Origin: an uncultured Prevotella sp.
Lineage (GTDB): Bacteria; Bacteroidota; Bacteroidia; Bacteroidales; Bacteroidaceae
Reading direction: 5' to 3'
DNA: 48,563 bases
Assembly (NCBI GenBank): GCA_900540885.1
Contig: UQHJ01000010.1
Coordinates: 1 to 48,563 of the forward strand
Positions 17,418-26,591 of the stretch are shown in pieces. Each line of letters starts with the position of its first letter. The stretch's first letter is position 1. The position numbers and the translations under genes are program-made. Below the pieces are notes generated by a model that saw nothing but the letters and a program-made list of their open reading frames with translations, was not told where the DNA came from and did not search any database.

Positions 17418-17710
17418 CTTTCATGTTTCATTTTTATGTTTCAACCTATTGATTATCAATTCTTTTGAAGGCTGAAACATACGACTTCTATGTTTCATTT
17501 TTAGTTTCAATGTTTCATTCAAAAAACACTGAGGGAGAAAAACAAAAACACTGTGGGAGCGATTTAAAAACACAGAGGGAGCGTGAAAGCGCTCCCTCAG
17601 TGTTTTTCTGTTTGAAACATGAAACTAAAAATGAAACATTAAAGTCGTATGTTTCATTTTTCGAAATGACTGATATTCAATTACTTTGTAATAAAAATGA
17701 AACATGAAAG
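17418..17710. mobile_element. MITE-like non-coding element with 20-bp terminal inverted repeats and 22-bp iterons, copy 1
   Basis: Perfect 20-bp ends CTTTCATGTTTCATTTTTAT (17418-17437) and its complement (17691-17710) bound a 293-bp stretch without coding sequence. Subterminal arms at 17474-17519 and 17611-17660 also mirror each other. The centre holds three direct 22-bp units starting AAAAACACTGAGGGAG (17522, 17544, 17566) and one inverted copy (17592-17607). A second element of the same plan is at 41829-42144. 'Mobile' is an inference from the ends and copy number; no transposase is present and no target duplication is obvious. Confidence 0.6.
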
Positions 17711-17850
17711 ATAAATCAAAGGTTTTGAAAACGTATGGATATATGTTCGATAAATTGCAGTTATAGCTCACTCGATTTATACTAATCTTGAAAAGTTGTT
17801 GCGGCATTGATTTCTCAGTCTCTGCATTCTTCACACAAAAGGCATAAAAA

Positions 17851-17885
17851 TGTAACAGGTTTGTAATCTTAGCTGCAGAACTTTG
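17851..17885 (+). promoter_or_regulatory. TGTAA 11-bp direct-repeat box with activator-type promoter
   Basis: TGTAAC at 17851 and TGTAAT at 17862 start exactly 11 bp apart. Ten bases after the second is GAACTTTG (17878-17885), a -7 element lacking the usual TA, and no TTTG -33 box is at the right distance. This is the layout of activator-dependent promoters of Pho-box type. The identical arrangement precedes the next gene (20755-20800). Confidence 0.65.
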
Positions 17886-17916
17886 CAGCAAAAATTATTA
17901 AACACAAAAACTTAAC

Positions 17917-20724
17917 ATGTACAACTTAAGACGACAAGCATTCATTGCTTTTCTAATGATGTTTGCGTTTGCCTTTGCAACAGTAAGGGCTGAGATAAAC
18001 GCAACACTTAAAGGACGTGTGGTAGATGCCAAGACTGGTGAGGCCCTTGTTGGTGCTACCCTACAAGTGTTACAAGCAGGAAAGACTGCCGTAAGTGATG
18101 AGAAGGGAAACTTTACATTTATGGCTCTCGGACAGCGTAACTATACGCTCACGGCCGTTTATTTGGGGTATCATAAGAAATCAATTACGGTCAATGCCTC
18201 ACGCATGGATACGCTGCTAATTGTGCGCATGGAAGAGCTGGAGAGTAGCCTTGGTACAGCCACGGTGACAGCTACAGTAAAACGTAACACTGAGGCGGCT
18301 CAAGTAGCAGCGCAGAAGAATAGTTTGGTGGTGCAAAGTGGCATTTCGGCTCAACAGATTAGTCGCTCGCAAGATAAAGATGCCTCAGAGGTGATACGCC
18401 GTGTGCCTGGCATCTCGATTATCGATCAAAAGTTTGTCATGGTACGTGGATTGTCACAACGTTATAATAATGTGTGGATAAATGGTGCTGCTGTGCCTTC
18501 AAGTGAGGCCGACTCACGTGCGTTTTCGTTTGATATTATACCATCTTCGCAGGTGGATAATATGCAAATTATTAAGTCACCTGCTCCACAGTATCCTGCT
18601 GACTTTACGGGTGGATTTATTCTGATCGATACGAAGGAAGTGCCGAATGAAAACTCTGCCAGTATCTCGGTAGGAGCTTCGATGAATGATCAAACCCACT
18701 TTCAGCCATTTATGGAGAGTAAGCAGAGCGGAACGGACTTCTTAGGTTTTGACAATATGCGCCATTTGAGCAATGGCATCAATACTTCATTGAAACAAAC
18801 ACTGGGGGGAAATGGTGTAAGCTTAAAGGATAATCACTTTAACAACAACTGGTTGTTGAACAATCGCCACCCTTGGGCCGACCTTTCGCTTTCAGCCCAT
18901 CTGAACCGCTCAAAAGAGTTGGAGGGTGGTGCGCTGATCGCTTTGCTTGGCGCACTCAATTATAGTAATACGTATAAGACGTATGCCCCGATGCAAAACT
19001 CCTTCTATGGTGCCTACGACTTGCAGCACGACCAAAGTGTCTACTTGCGCAATACGATCGATCGTCAATATGCACATAATGCTCGTTTGGGAGCAATGCT
19101 CAATCTCACTTTTGTGCCTGCTAAGGGGGTGGGACGCTATGAGTGGAAGAATATATTCAATCAGTTGGGTACGAACCGCTATACTGAACGCGATGGTTAT
19201 AACGCGCAGAGCAATATGATACATGATGCGGAATATTATTATTCAAGTCGTACGACATATAATACACAGTTGACGGGTAAGTATGCCTTCGACCATGCTC
19301 ATTTAGACTGGAGCGCAGGTTATGCTTATGCTAACCGCTTGTTGCCCGACCGTCGTCGTTACACGCTTGATAATTCGGTGGACATTGACAAAGTGGCGTT
19401 GACTACAGGTAATGACGTGAATCGTGAGTTTACACGATTAGACGAACACATAGCCTCAGGTATGGTAAATTATCGTTATCGTTTTGAGTCAATAACTCGT
19501 CGCTTTCATCCAGAGTTGCTCACAGGAGCTTATGCTGAATATCGTACGCGTAACTATCGTACGCGCAGTTTTATCTATCAGTGGAACCCGGTAAATAATA
19601 CTTTGCCACAAGGATTTCAATATCTTGATCTCCCTACGCAACTTTTTACCGAAGCTAACTATGGCGATACGGGCCTTTACTTGATTGATGATACGAAGTT
19701 GCGTAATAATTATGAGGGGCGCCACCTGATAACTTCTGCCTATGTAGCCGCTAATTTGCCTTTGGGCGCATTTAATGTATATGCAGGTGTGCGCTTCGAA
19801 CATTCTCGTATGCAGTTGATTAGCAATACGCGTGACTATGAGAAGGTAACACAAACGCGCAATTATGACGGCAATGACTTCTTCCCTTCTGTAAATGCTA
19901 CTTGGCATATTACTTCTACGCATCAGTTGCGTGCTTCGTATGGCCGATCAATTAATCGTCCAGAGTTTCGCGAGGTGAGTCCCTCTGTGTTCTATGATTT
20001 CGATCTTTCTTCGTCAGTGCAGGGTAATACAGCTTTGAAGGATTGCCACATTGATAATGTTGACTTACGCTATGAATGGTATCCATCACAAGGCGACCAG
20101 ATTAGTTTGGCTGCTTTCTATAAACGCTTTGATAGTCCGATAGAATGGACTTATACGGTGACGGGTGGTACGGATCAGATATACTCTTACATGAATGCGA
20201 AGTTGGCTCATAGCTATGGTTTAGAACTTGATGTGCGTAAGAAGTTGGATTTCCTCCATCTGCCCGACTTTACCTTGGTATTTAATGGTTCGTTGATTAA
20301 AAGTCAGGTGAAATTTGATAAGGGAACTCGTCAGAAGTCTCGTCCTATGCAAGGACAGTCTCCTTATCTGATCAACTTGGGATTGTTCTATAATCATGAG
20401 GATTGGAGCGCTTCATTACAATACAATCGCATCGGTAAGCGTCTGATTGGTGTTGGGCGCAGCTTGGGAGCAACGGCCGACCAGACTGTCAACATTCCTG
20501 ACTCATACGAAATGCCACGTAATGCGCTTGACCTCTCGTTCGCTCGTAGATTAGGAAAGTTTGAAATAAAGGTGGGACTAAAAGACATTATTGGTAATCG
20601 TGTAGTATTTAAGCAATTGAACGATGTAACACTCTCTGATGGCACACAAAAACGTGTGGAGGAGGTAACACGCTCTTATCGTCCTGGTCGCAACTTTAGC
20701 TTGAATGTGACGTATAAATTTTAG
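17917..20724 (+). CDS. TonB-dependent outer-membrane receptor
   Basis: The 935-aa protein is an energised outer-membrane channel for a specific nutrient. It has a signal peptide (1-26), a carboxypeptidase-regulatory-like beta-sandwich (about 28-105, LKGRVVDAKTGEALVGATLQ), a plug domain (about 130-225, EVIRRVPGISI, VRGLSQRYN) and a long beta-barrel ending in the aromatic residue F (LNVTYKF). No SusD follows; instead a beta-helix lipoprotein with the same promoter box lies 131 bp downstream, so the two probably act together. The substrate is not evident from sequence. The Pho-like promoter box makes phosphate or a phosphorylated compound one hypothesis. Confidence 0.9.
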   Translation: MYNLRRQAFIAFLMMFAFAFATVRAEINATLKGRVVDAKTGEALVGATLQVLQAGKTAVSDEKGNFTFMALGQRNYTLTAVYLGYHKKSITVNASRMDTLLIVRMEELESSLGTATVTATVKRNTEAAQVAAQKNSLVVQSGISAQQISRSQDKDASEVIRRVPGISIIDQKFVMVRGLSQRYNNVWINGAAVPSSEADSRAFSFDIIPSSQVDNMQIIKSPAPQYPADFTGGFILIDTKEVPNENSASISVGASMNDQTHFQPFMESKQSGTDFLGFDNMRHLSNGINTSLKQTLGGNGVSLKDNHFNNNWLLNNRHPWADLSLSAHLNRSKELEGGALIALLGALNYSNTYKTYAPMQNSFYGAYDLQHDQSVYLRNTIDRQYAHNARLGAMLNLTFVPAKGVGRYEWKNIFNQLGTNRYTERDGYNAQSNMIHDAEYYYSSRTTYNTQLTGKYAFDHAHLDWSAGYAYANRLLPDRRRYTLDNSVDIDKVALTTGNDVNREFTRLDEHIASGMVNYRYRFESITRRFHPELLTGAYAEYRTRNYRTRSFIYQWNPVNNTLPQGFQYLDLPTQLFTEANYGDTGLYLIDDTKLRNNYEGRHLITSAYVAANLPLGAFNVYAGVRFEHSRMQLISNTRDYEKVTQTRNYDGNDFFPSVNATWHITSTHQLRASYGRSINRPEFREVSPSVFYDFDLSSSVQGNTALKDCHIDNVDLRYEWYPSQGDQISLAAFYKRFDSPIEWTYTVTGGTDQIYSYMNAKLAHSYGLELDVRKKLDFLHLPDFTLVFNGSLIKSQVKFDKGTRQKSRPMQGQSPYLINLGLFYNHEDWSASLQYNRIGKRLIGVGRSLGATADQTVNIPDSYEMPRNALDLSFARRLGKFEIKVGLKDIIGNRVVFKQLNDVTLSDGTQKRVEEVTRSYRPGRNFSLNVTYKF

Positions 20725-20754
20725 TACAGAGACGTTTCTTTTATTTATCAGAAA

Positions 20755-20800
20755 TGTAACAATATCGCAATAGCTTTGTAATGTTTCTTACCGACCTTTG
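20755..20800 (+). promoter_or_regulatory. TGTAA direct-repeat box (three units, 11-bp period) with activator-type promoter
   Basis: TGTAAC (20755), a degenerate CGCAAT (20766) and TGTAAT (20777) are spaced 11 bp apart. GACCTTTG (20793-20800) starts exactly 10 bases after the last unit, the same spacing as at 17851-17885, and both are followed by CAGC. Confidence 0.65.
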
Positions 20801-20855
20801 CAGCGTAAAAAGTAAAGGACAACACATAACTATTCTACATAAATAACATTAAATT

Positions 20856-22382
20856 ATGTACAAACGCTTTTTATCAGTGACTGCCCTCATGATGGGGCTC
20901 GCTATGGCTACAACGTTTACTGCTTGTAGTGATGACAACACACCAACTGATTCTTCAAAGGATTATCATTGGAGTGAAGATGGGGGCTTGAAAGCTTGTG
21001 ACAAAATTCTCTTCAACGATGGTCAGCAAATTGGCAATGGTGATAATGAATTCGTCTTTAAGGGTAAGCAAACCATCAAGCGTGGCACTTATACGCTCAA
21101 GGGGTGGGTCTATGTGGCTGATGGCGCAGAGCTTACCATAGAGCCGGGCACAGTGATTAAGGGTGACAAACAAACGATGGCAGCGCTCATTGTAGAGCGT
21201 GGTGGAAAACTCATCGCTCAGGGTTCACAAAGTGCGCCCATCGTTTTTACTTCAGAAGCAGCCAAGGGACAACGTAAGCCTGGTGATTGGGGTGGACTTA
21301 TCATCTGTGGTAAGGCTCCTCATAATGCAGGGGAAGCCCAAATAGAAGGTGGCCCTCGCACGAAGCATGGCGGCAATGATCCTCACGATAACTCTGGCAT
21401 ATTGAGCTACGTGCGTGTAGAGTTTGCGGGCTATCCCTTTGAAAAGGATAAGGAGATTAATGGTATTACGTTTGGTTCTGTGGGCGACGGCACAAAGGTA
21501 GATCATTTGCAAGTGTCTTACTCTAATGACGATTCGTATGAATGGTTTGGCGGTACGGTGAATTGCAAGAACTTGATTGCCTTCCGTGGTTGGGACGACG
21601 ACTTCGATACGGATAATGGCTTTTCAGGACAGGTGCAGTATGGACTCTCTGTACGCGATGCTCGCATAGCTGACGTAAGCCAGAGCAATGGTTTCGAAAG
21701 TGATAATGATGCCAGTGGCTCAACGGCTCAACCCTACACTTCGGCCACGTTTAGCAATATGACTTTCGTTGGCCCGAAGGCGGTTGATGAGGCTTTTGAA
21801 AATAGCAATTCATTTATCAATGCTGGTTCGGTATTTCCCAATAATGGTTCAGCATTAGGCGTCTTTCAGTCAGCTATGCAGATACGTCGTGGCTCACGCT
21901 TGAACTGCATCAACGCTGTGGCTATGGGTTGGCCTATTGGCTTGATTTTAGATGGTGAAAAGGGTGATACGCAGCAGCAAGCTACCAATGGTACGATTAA
22001 GTTGCAGAACGTGTGGTTTGGCAATATGACGTGTACAGGCTCTGATGCCAATAAGTTGTATAAGGACAATTTCGTCACGGGTTACGATAGTAACAAGAAA
22101 CCGATTGTTGACGAAACTCGTTCTTCATTCTCATCAACTTGGTTCTTACAGCAAGCGGGCAATCGTGCCGATGCTACGACCGATAGTTGGTTGTTGCAGC
22201 CTTTAGCAGGACTACCAGGGGTTAACATTGTGCCTATGACAACTTCTCCTATTTTTGGTGCAGCCTCTTTTGCTGGTATTACTTCATCGTGGTTTGATAA
22301 AGTAAACTTTATCGGTGCTTTTGGTACGGATAATTGGACTGCTGGCTGGGCTAATTTCGACCCTCAAGATACTGATTATTAA
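20856..22382 (+). CDS. Surface lipoprotein with parallel beta-helix fold
   Basis: The 508-aa product has a lipoprotein signal (Cys24 in FTACSDD), a short acidic linker, then repeats typical of right-handed beta-helices: AELTIEPGTVIKG, AALIVERGGKLIAQG, APIVFTSEA, GDWGGLIICGKAP, LSYVRVEFAG, INGITFGSVG, VDHLQVSYSNDDSYEWFGG. Similar lipoproteins are common in Bacteroidota next to TonB receptors and are often mis-annotated as transporters. It probably sits on the outer membrane as binding partner of the upstream receptor. It has its own promoter with the same repeat box, plus a strong terminator after the stop. The ligand is unknown. Confidence 0.8.
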   Translation: MYKRFLSVTALMMGLAMATTFTACSDDNTPTDSSKDYHWSEDGGLKACDKILFNDGQQIGNGDNEFVFKGKQTIKRGTYTLKGWVYVADGAELTIEPGTVIKGDKQTMAALIVERGGKLIAQGSQSAPIVFTSEAAKGQRKPGDWGGLIICGKAPHNAGEAQIEGGPRTKHGGNDPHDNSGILSYVRVEFAGYPFEKDKEINGITFGSVGDGTKVDHLQVSYSNDDSYEWFGGTVNCKNLIAFRGWDDDFDTDNGFSGQVQYGLSVRDARIADVSQSNGFESDNDASGSTAQPYTSATFSNMTFVGPKAVDEAFENSNSFINAGSVFPNNGSALGVFQSAMQIRRGSRLNCINAVAMGWPIGLILDGEKGDTQQQATNGTIKLQNVWFGNMTCTGSDANKLYKDNFVTGYDSNKKPIVDETRSSFSSTWFLQQAGNRADATTDSWLLQPLAGLPGVNIVPMTTSPIFGAASFAGITSSWFDKVNFIGAFGTDNWTAGWANFDPQDTDY

Positions 22383-22410
22383 ACTGACTATATTAAACTG
22401 AATTTATAAG

Positions 22411-22474
22411 CATCTTCCCCTAACTTTCTTCTCCCCGTATTGGGGAGAAAAAGTTAGGGGAAGATGTTTTTTCT
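22411..22474 (+). terminator. Strong Rho-independent terminator
   Basis: A stem of about 25 bp (22411-22436 with 22441-22466; CATCTTCCCCTAACTTTCTT pairs with AAAAGTTAGGGGAAGATG) has a 4-nt loop and is followed by TTTTTTC. It ends the beta-helix lipoprotein gene and faces the convergent kinase gene. Confidence 0.9.
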
Positions 22475-22519
22475 TATCTTGTCTATATTTATTACAAACT
22501 GCAATTTGTCTGTTCCCAT

Positions 22520-23335
22520 TTATAATGGCGCCTTCATGATTTTACCTACTGTAAAGCCGCACTTCTGTGCGGCTTCTTTTAGCTCGTTGCTAAAGTAGTA
22601 AGCGATGCTGCCAACAAAGGAAACGGGGAGGTCGGGACGTTGATAAGTCGCTACGTTGCGACGGAAGAAACGTTCAAACTCTTCTATTAAAAGGGCATGT
22701 ATAGCAGAGTGGCTACGGTGGGCAGCCAAAAAACGCGTAAATTGGGCTAAGAAACGATTGCCAAAGGGTTGCTTATATACGTGTTGAATGATATCGTCGC
22801 CTGATAGGTGGTAGGCTTCGTTGAAGGCTTGGCAGAGTTCGGTGGGGAGCTGGCGTTTAAGTACGTCGCCCACTAAACGGCGTCCTAATACGGCACCACT
22901 GCCTTCGTCGCCCAAGATGTAACCTAAGGGCGAAACGTTCTCAACGATCTGTCCGCCGAGGTAAAGGCCACTGTTGCTGCCTGTACCTAAGATGCAGGCA
23001 ATGCCGTCGGCGTTGTAACCAAATAGAGCACGGGCTGCTCCTATTAAGTCGGAGCCTACGCAGATGTGTGTTGCAGCAGGAAAAGACTTGCGCAACACTG
23101 TCTCAAGTAAAGTGCAACCTTCGCCTCGGCAGCCAGCTCCGTAATATTCAACTTCGGTGGGCTGTACAAATCCTTCTGCCGTCAAGAGTTCGTTTGTAAG
23201 GATAAGTGTTATTTCGTTTTCGCTCAGCATGAACGGATTGATGCCTTGCGTTGTGATGCGTAATGGTTCGCATTCATCACGCAGTAAAAGCCAGTCGGTC
23301 TTGGTGCTGCCGCCGTCGGCTATAAGTTTAATCAT
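22520..23335 (-). CDS. BadF/BadG-family kinase, N-acetylglucosamine kinase-like
   Basis: The 271-aa protein belongs to the ASKHA ATPase superfamily. Motifs are the phosphate-1 loop IADGGSTKTDWLL (4-16), a phosphate-2 like region ACILGTGSNSGLYLGG and the hydrophobic/glycine segment GYILGDEGSGAVLGRRL. Relatives phosphorylate GlcNAc or glucosamine with ATP, feeding amino-sugar recycling; substrate specificity here is inferred from family only. The gene begins 12 bp after the patatin stop, so the two are an operon. Confidence 0.8.
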   Translation of the reverse strand: MIKLIADGGSTKTDWLLLRDECEPLRITTQGINPFMLSENEITLILTNELLTAEGFVQPTEVEYYGAGCRGEGCTLLETVLRKSFPAATHICVGSDLIGAARALFGYNADGIACILGTGSNSGLYLGGQIVENVSPLGYILGDEGSGAVLGRRLVGDVLKRQLPTELCQAFNEAYHLSGDDIIQHVYKQPFGNRFLAQFTRFLAAHRSHSAIHALLIEEFERFFRRNVATYQRPDLPVSFVGSIAYYFSNELKEAAQKCGFTVGKIMKAPL

Positions 23336-23347
23336 GGGAAATGTGTT

Positions 23348-24238
23348 TTACTGATTGCTTTCAAAGGCGTCAAGTGCCTTGTTCATTTCATCGTAACCTA
23401 CTTGAGTGATTTGTTCGGCATGATTGAAGTCAAATACGCCAAAGCGATTCATGGGAATGTTTACGGCTACGTCTGGTGGGGTGATCTTTTGGGTCAGCAC
23501 CGTGTTGCGTTGAATTTGTAAGTCTATAGCTGAAGTGATAAGCGTCATGTAATTGCTGGCCACACTGTCAGGGGTGAACGTGTCCATGAGTCGATGTAAG
23601 GAGAGCCAACGCGATTCGCCCTTTTGACGCAAGCGGGCAGCTTCGCGTCGTTCTTCAATTTCCTCACTAGCGGGTGCGCTGACGTTGACAGATACCAAAA
23701 TGTCACCCTCAGTACGTACTACGCGGTTGAGGGGTAGGGGATTGACAATGCCTCCGTCTATCAATATGTGGTGTGCCACTTTGATGGGCTTTAATATCGA
23801 GGGCATAGAGATAGACGAACGTATGGCGCGATAAATGCTCCCTTTGGAGAATACGACTTCTCGCTGCGTCACTAAATCGGCAGCAATGGCTCGAAAGGGA
23901 ATGGGGAGTGACTCGATGGGGGTGTCGGGCACCATCTCTTTGAGTGTGCGTATCACTTTATCGCCCTTGAGTAGTGAGTTGGTGCTGAGGGTGAAGTCGA
24001 GTAAACTGACAACGTCACGCCGTGTGAGCGAAAATAGCCACTCTTTCACCTCGGCTAATTGGCCTAAGCAATACATACCGCCGATGAGTGACCCCATGGA
24101 GGCGCCTGCCACTGCTGTGATGTGGTAACCTCGTTCTTCTAATGCTTCAATAGCACCAATGTGTGCGTAACCACGTGCGCCACCACTGGACAATACAAGG
24201 GCCACATTGGGCTTTCCCTCTTTTTTATTCGTTGTCAT
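23348..24238 (-). CDS. Patatin-like phospholipase (RssA-like)
   Basis: This 296-aa serine lipid hydrolase lacks a signal peptide. The oxyanion loop SSGGARGYAHIGA (18-30), nucleophile elbow GASMG (Ser47) and catalytic Asp in IDGG (Asp161) complete the Ser-Asp dyad of the patatin family, so it is probably active on phospholipid acyl esters. The C-terminal part has the extra helical region of bacterial RssA/YchK-like proteins. It is the first gene of a two-gene operon with the kinase. No consensus promoter is visible in the 96 bp before it, which contain the terminator of the previous gene. Confidence 0.85.
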   Translation of the reverse strand: MTTNKKEGKPNVALVLSSGGARGYAHIGAIEALEERGYHITAVAGASMGSLIGGMYCLGQLAEVKEWLFSLTRRDVVSLLDFTLSTNSLLKGDKVIRTLKEMVPDTPIESLPIPFRAIAADLVTQREVVFSKGSIYRAIRSSISMPSILKPIKVAHHILIDGGIVNPLPLNRVVRTEGDILVSVNVSAPASEEIEERREAARLRQKGESRWLSLHRLMDTFTPDSVASNYMTLITSAIDLQIQRNTVLTQKITPPDVAVNIPMNRFGVFDFNHAEQITQVGYDEMNKALDAFESNQ

Positions 24239-24261
24239 CTGTTCAATATTCGTTGGTATAT

Positions 24262-24304
24262 AAAAAAGACTCCGTAAGGCGTCTTGTTTGCCCTACGGAG
24301 TCTT
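24262..24304 (-). terminator. Rho-independent terminator of the PpiD-like gene
   Basis: Arms 24266-24280 and 24290-24304 (AAGACTCCGTAAGGC with GCCCTACGGAGTCTT) form a 15-bp stem with one mismatch. Read on the minus strand it is followed by a T run. Confidence 0.85.
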
Positions 24305-24334
24305 CTTCTGATATTTTATGCTTTAGCGAATTAA

Positions 24335-26527
24335 TTAGAATTCGTAGCGGCGGTCAGTTATCTTGGCCTTGTGCATCATCAAGTAGCTGAACGTTGATGA
24401 GTAAGCGCGTTGACCATTGATTTGTGCTACCTGCGCCATTTCGGTTTGTGCATTATACTTGTCAGCAGACTTGCTCTGACCTGTAACCTTTAAGATGTAA
24501 ACGGCACCAGCACCTTGAATTAAACCAGAAGTTTGGTTAACACCTGTCTTAGCGATAGCACCCGCCAATTTAGGTTCGGGAACGCTCACGCCATTCATGG
24601 TTGGATAACTAGCCATAGTTTGATTTTGCATGGTAGCCATTACCGCACCCTTGAGCTTCTGCATATCAGTAGTTGACTTTACGGCCTTGGCCATAGCCAT
24701 AGCCTTCTCAGCCTTCTTCTGTTGCTTAACAACGATGGTGAGGAAGTCCTTTACTTGCTTGTTGTTCCAAGGCAAGTAACCTTCTTTGTTAACGCTAGTG
24801 ACGCAAGCGACGATGAGGTGGTCACCATTACGGCCACATTCGTAGAGTTTAGAAACGTCTCCTTCCTTTGCATCGTCAAAGATCCAACGTACGCAGTCCT
24901 TAGCACCGCTACCGCCAATGCGTGTAGCAATGAGGTTCTGCATGGGGCTATAGCCAGGAAGGTCGGTTACCATGTAACCATTCTTGGCTGCGTTCTTCTC
25001 GATTGAAGCTACGTCCTTGTTCTGACCCAAGAAGCGGTTGAAGCGGCTGAGTTCGTCCTCGTAAGTCTTCTTAGAGAAGTTGAGCGGACACTTAACTACG
25101 GCTACGTTGTACTTTGTAACCATCTTCTTGCGGTCGAGCACCTGTACAACGGCAGCACCTTGGTCGTTAGAGATAATGGCTGCGCTGTGAGCACCAATCT
25201 TGTAGAGCTGGCTCAAGTAAGATGCGCTCTCTTCAGCCATGCCGAAGCTTTCGTATTGAGCAGAAGTCAACCAGATAGAGTCTGAAGACTGACCATACTT
25301 CTTAGCTAACTCAGCGAATGAAGCACCGTTGTTCAAAGCGTTTAAGATAGAGTCAGCTTGTGCTTTGCGCTGAGCGGGGTCAGCATTGGTTGCTGCGATT
25401 TGACGATAAAGGATTGAGTCAGGAGCTTCCTCCTTAGCAATAAGCTTGAGGGTGTTGATTGTATTGTCCTGCGCATTGTAGTAAGTGGCTTTAACGCTGC
25501 CTACGCTCATAGAGTCGAGTGCTGAGGCTACGTCGGTCATGCGTTGGAAAGCATTCTTGCTCAGAGCTAAGTTGCTGTACTGAACAGAAGAGTTAGAAGC
25601 ACGAACGATGTTGGCGATGTCGCCACCTTGCTGCAATTGTTGTTGAATGCCTTCTACACGCTTTGTGAGTTCAGCACGGTCGGCAGCACTGGCTACTACG
25701 TTGACATCGATGAGTTTGATGTCGCGTGTAGGAGCGGGAGAGTAGAAGTTCTCCTTAAAGTCGTCGTAAGCAGCCTTGAGGTCATCGTCAGTCACCTTGA
25801 TGTCCTTATCGCTAATAGCGCTATAGGGAAGGGCGGCAATCTCAACGTTCTTCTGAATGTTGCGCTCGTCAAAGTTCTCTTTAGCAGCGATGGGGTTAGA
25901 AACGAATCCCATGGCGAAGAGCATGTTATACTTGTTAGAGAGCAACTCGTCGCGCAATTGCTTTTCGGTGAAGTCCCACATCTTTTTGATGTTTTGCAAC
26001 TGTTCGATAGCGTCACCGTTGTTAGCTTGCTGTGCTTGTTGAATGGTCTTGTTGTAGTTCTTCAAGAACTCTTGTACTTGTGTGAAGTCAAAGCGACCTT
26101 GCTGGTTGCGGAAGATGCTTGCCATTACGGCCAAACTTTGTGCGTTACCTTCGCGGAGGGCTTCTTGCACTTCACCGTCAGTTACAGTAAGGCCGAGTTT
26201 GTCGCACTCGCTCTCGATAACTGACTTTTGAACGAACTGTTGCCAAACCTGTTCGCGGATTTGCTCCATTTGTTCGTCACTAAGGTTGGCATCTTGACCC
26301 TGCATTTGCATTTGCAGTTTGGTCATGTCGCTCTGTTCTTCGACCATCTGTTGGAAGTCTTGAATGGAGAGCTTATTGCCACATACGATGCCGACATTGT
26401 TCTTGTCCATGCCGTCTAAGATACCAAAGGCACGAACGAACTCTTCAGCAATGAAAGCAAAGAGGGCTAAGCCCAACACACCAACGAGCAGTGCACCTTT
26501 GCTTCGAATTGTTTGTAATGCTGCCAT
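24335..26527 (-). CDS. ppiD: PpiD/SurA-like periplasmic peptidyl-prolyl isomerase
   Basis: The 730-aa protein is membrane-anchored by one N-terminal span (about 12-30, ALLVGVLGLALFAFIAEEF) with the rest periplasmic. An N-terminal SurA-like chaperone region (about 40-200, with EQVWQQFVQKSVIESECDKLGL and VTDGEVQEAL) precedes a parvulin-type PPIC domain (about 365-430, ADSILNALNNGASFAELAKKYG). It should assist folding of exported and outer-membrane proteins. In Bacteroidales a gene of this type follows the coaX-OMP-lptC cluster, as here, although a terminator and a -7 element separate it from lptC. Confidence 0.88.
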   Translation of the reverse strand: MAALQTIRSKGALLVGVLGLALFAFIAEEFVRAFGILDGMDKNNVGIVCGNKLSIQDFQQMVEEQSDMTKLQMQMQGQDANLSDEQMEQIREQVWQQFVQKSVIESECDKLGLTVTDGEVQEALREGNAQSLAVMASIFRNQQGRFDFTQVQEFLKNYNKTIQQAQQANNGDAIEQLQNIKKMWDFTEKQLRDELLSNKYNMLFAMGFVSNPIAAKENFDERNIQKNVEIAALPYSAISDKDIKVTDDDLKAAYDDFKENFYSPAPTRDIKLIDVNVVASAADRAELTKRVEGIQQQLQQGGDIANIVRASNSSVQYSNLALSKNAFQRMTDVASALDSMSVGSVKATYYNAQDNTINTLKLIAKEEAPDSILYRQIAATNADPAQRKAQADSILNALNNGASFAELAKKYGQSSDSIWLTSAQYESFGMAEESASYLSQLYKIGAHSAAIISNDQGAAVVQVLDRKKMVTKYNVAVVKCPLNFSKKTYEDELSRFNRFLGQNKDVASIEKNAAKNGYMVTDLPGYSPMQNLIATRIGGSGAKDCVRWIFDDAKEGDVSKLYECGRNGDHLIVACVTSVNKEGYLPWNNKQVKDFLTIVVKQQKKAEKAMAMAKAVKSTTDMQKLKGAVMATMQNQTMASYPTMNGVSVPEPKLAGAIAKTGVNQTSGLIQGAGAVYILKVTGQSKSADKYNAQTEMAQVAQINGQRAYSSTFSYLMMHKAKITDRRYEF

Positions 26528-26582
26528 TTAATTTATTATTTATTGTTTTTATTATTATTTTTTCAGTGTACTTTGTGACGCG

Positions 26583-26590
26583 CAAAGTTA
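26583..26590 (-). promoter_or_regulatory. Probable ppiD -7 element
   Basis: TAACTTTG on the minus strand matches TAnnTTTG and lies 56 bp before the ppiD start. The expected -33 position falls inside the lptC terminator hairpin and lacks TTTG. Confidence 0.5.
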
Positions 26591-26591
26591 G

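Noticed and set aside
17522..17607. Possible CRISPR array
   Set aside because: The units are 22 bp including the variable part, with only 6-nt differences between conserved cores, so there are no spacers of usual length, and no cas genes are nearby.
17625..17891. Minus-strand 88-codon ORF in the iteron element region
   Set aside because: It crosses the element end and the TonB receptor promoter box and is rich in repeats of the element, so coding is unlikely.
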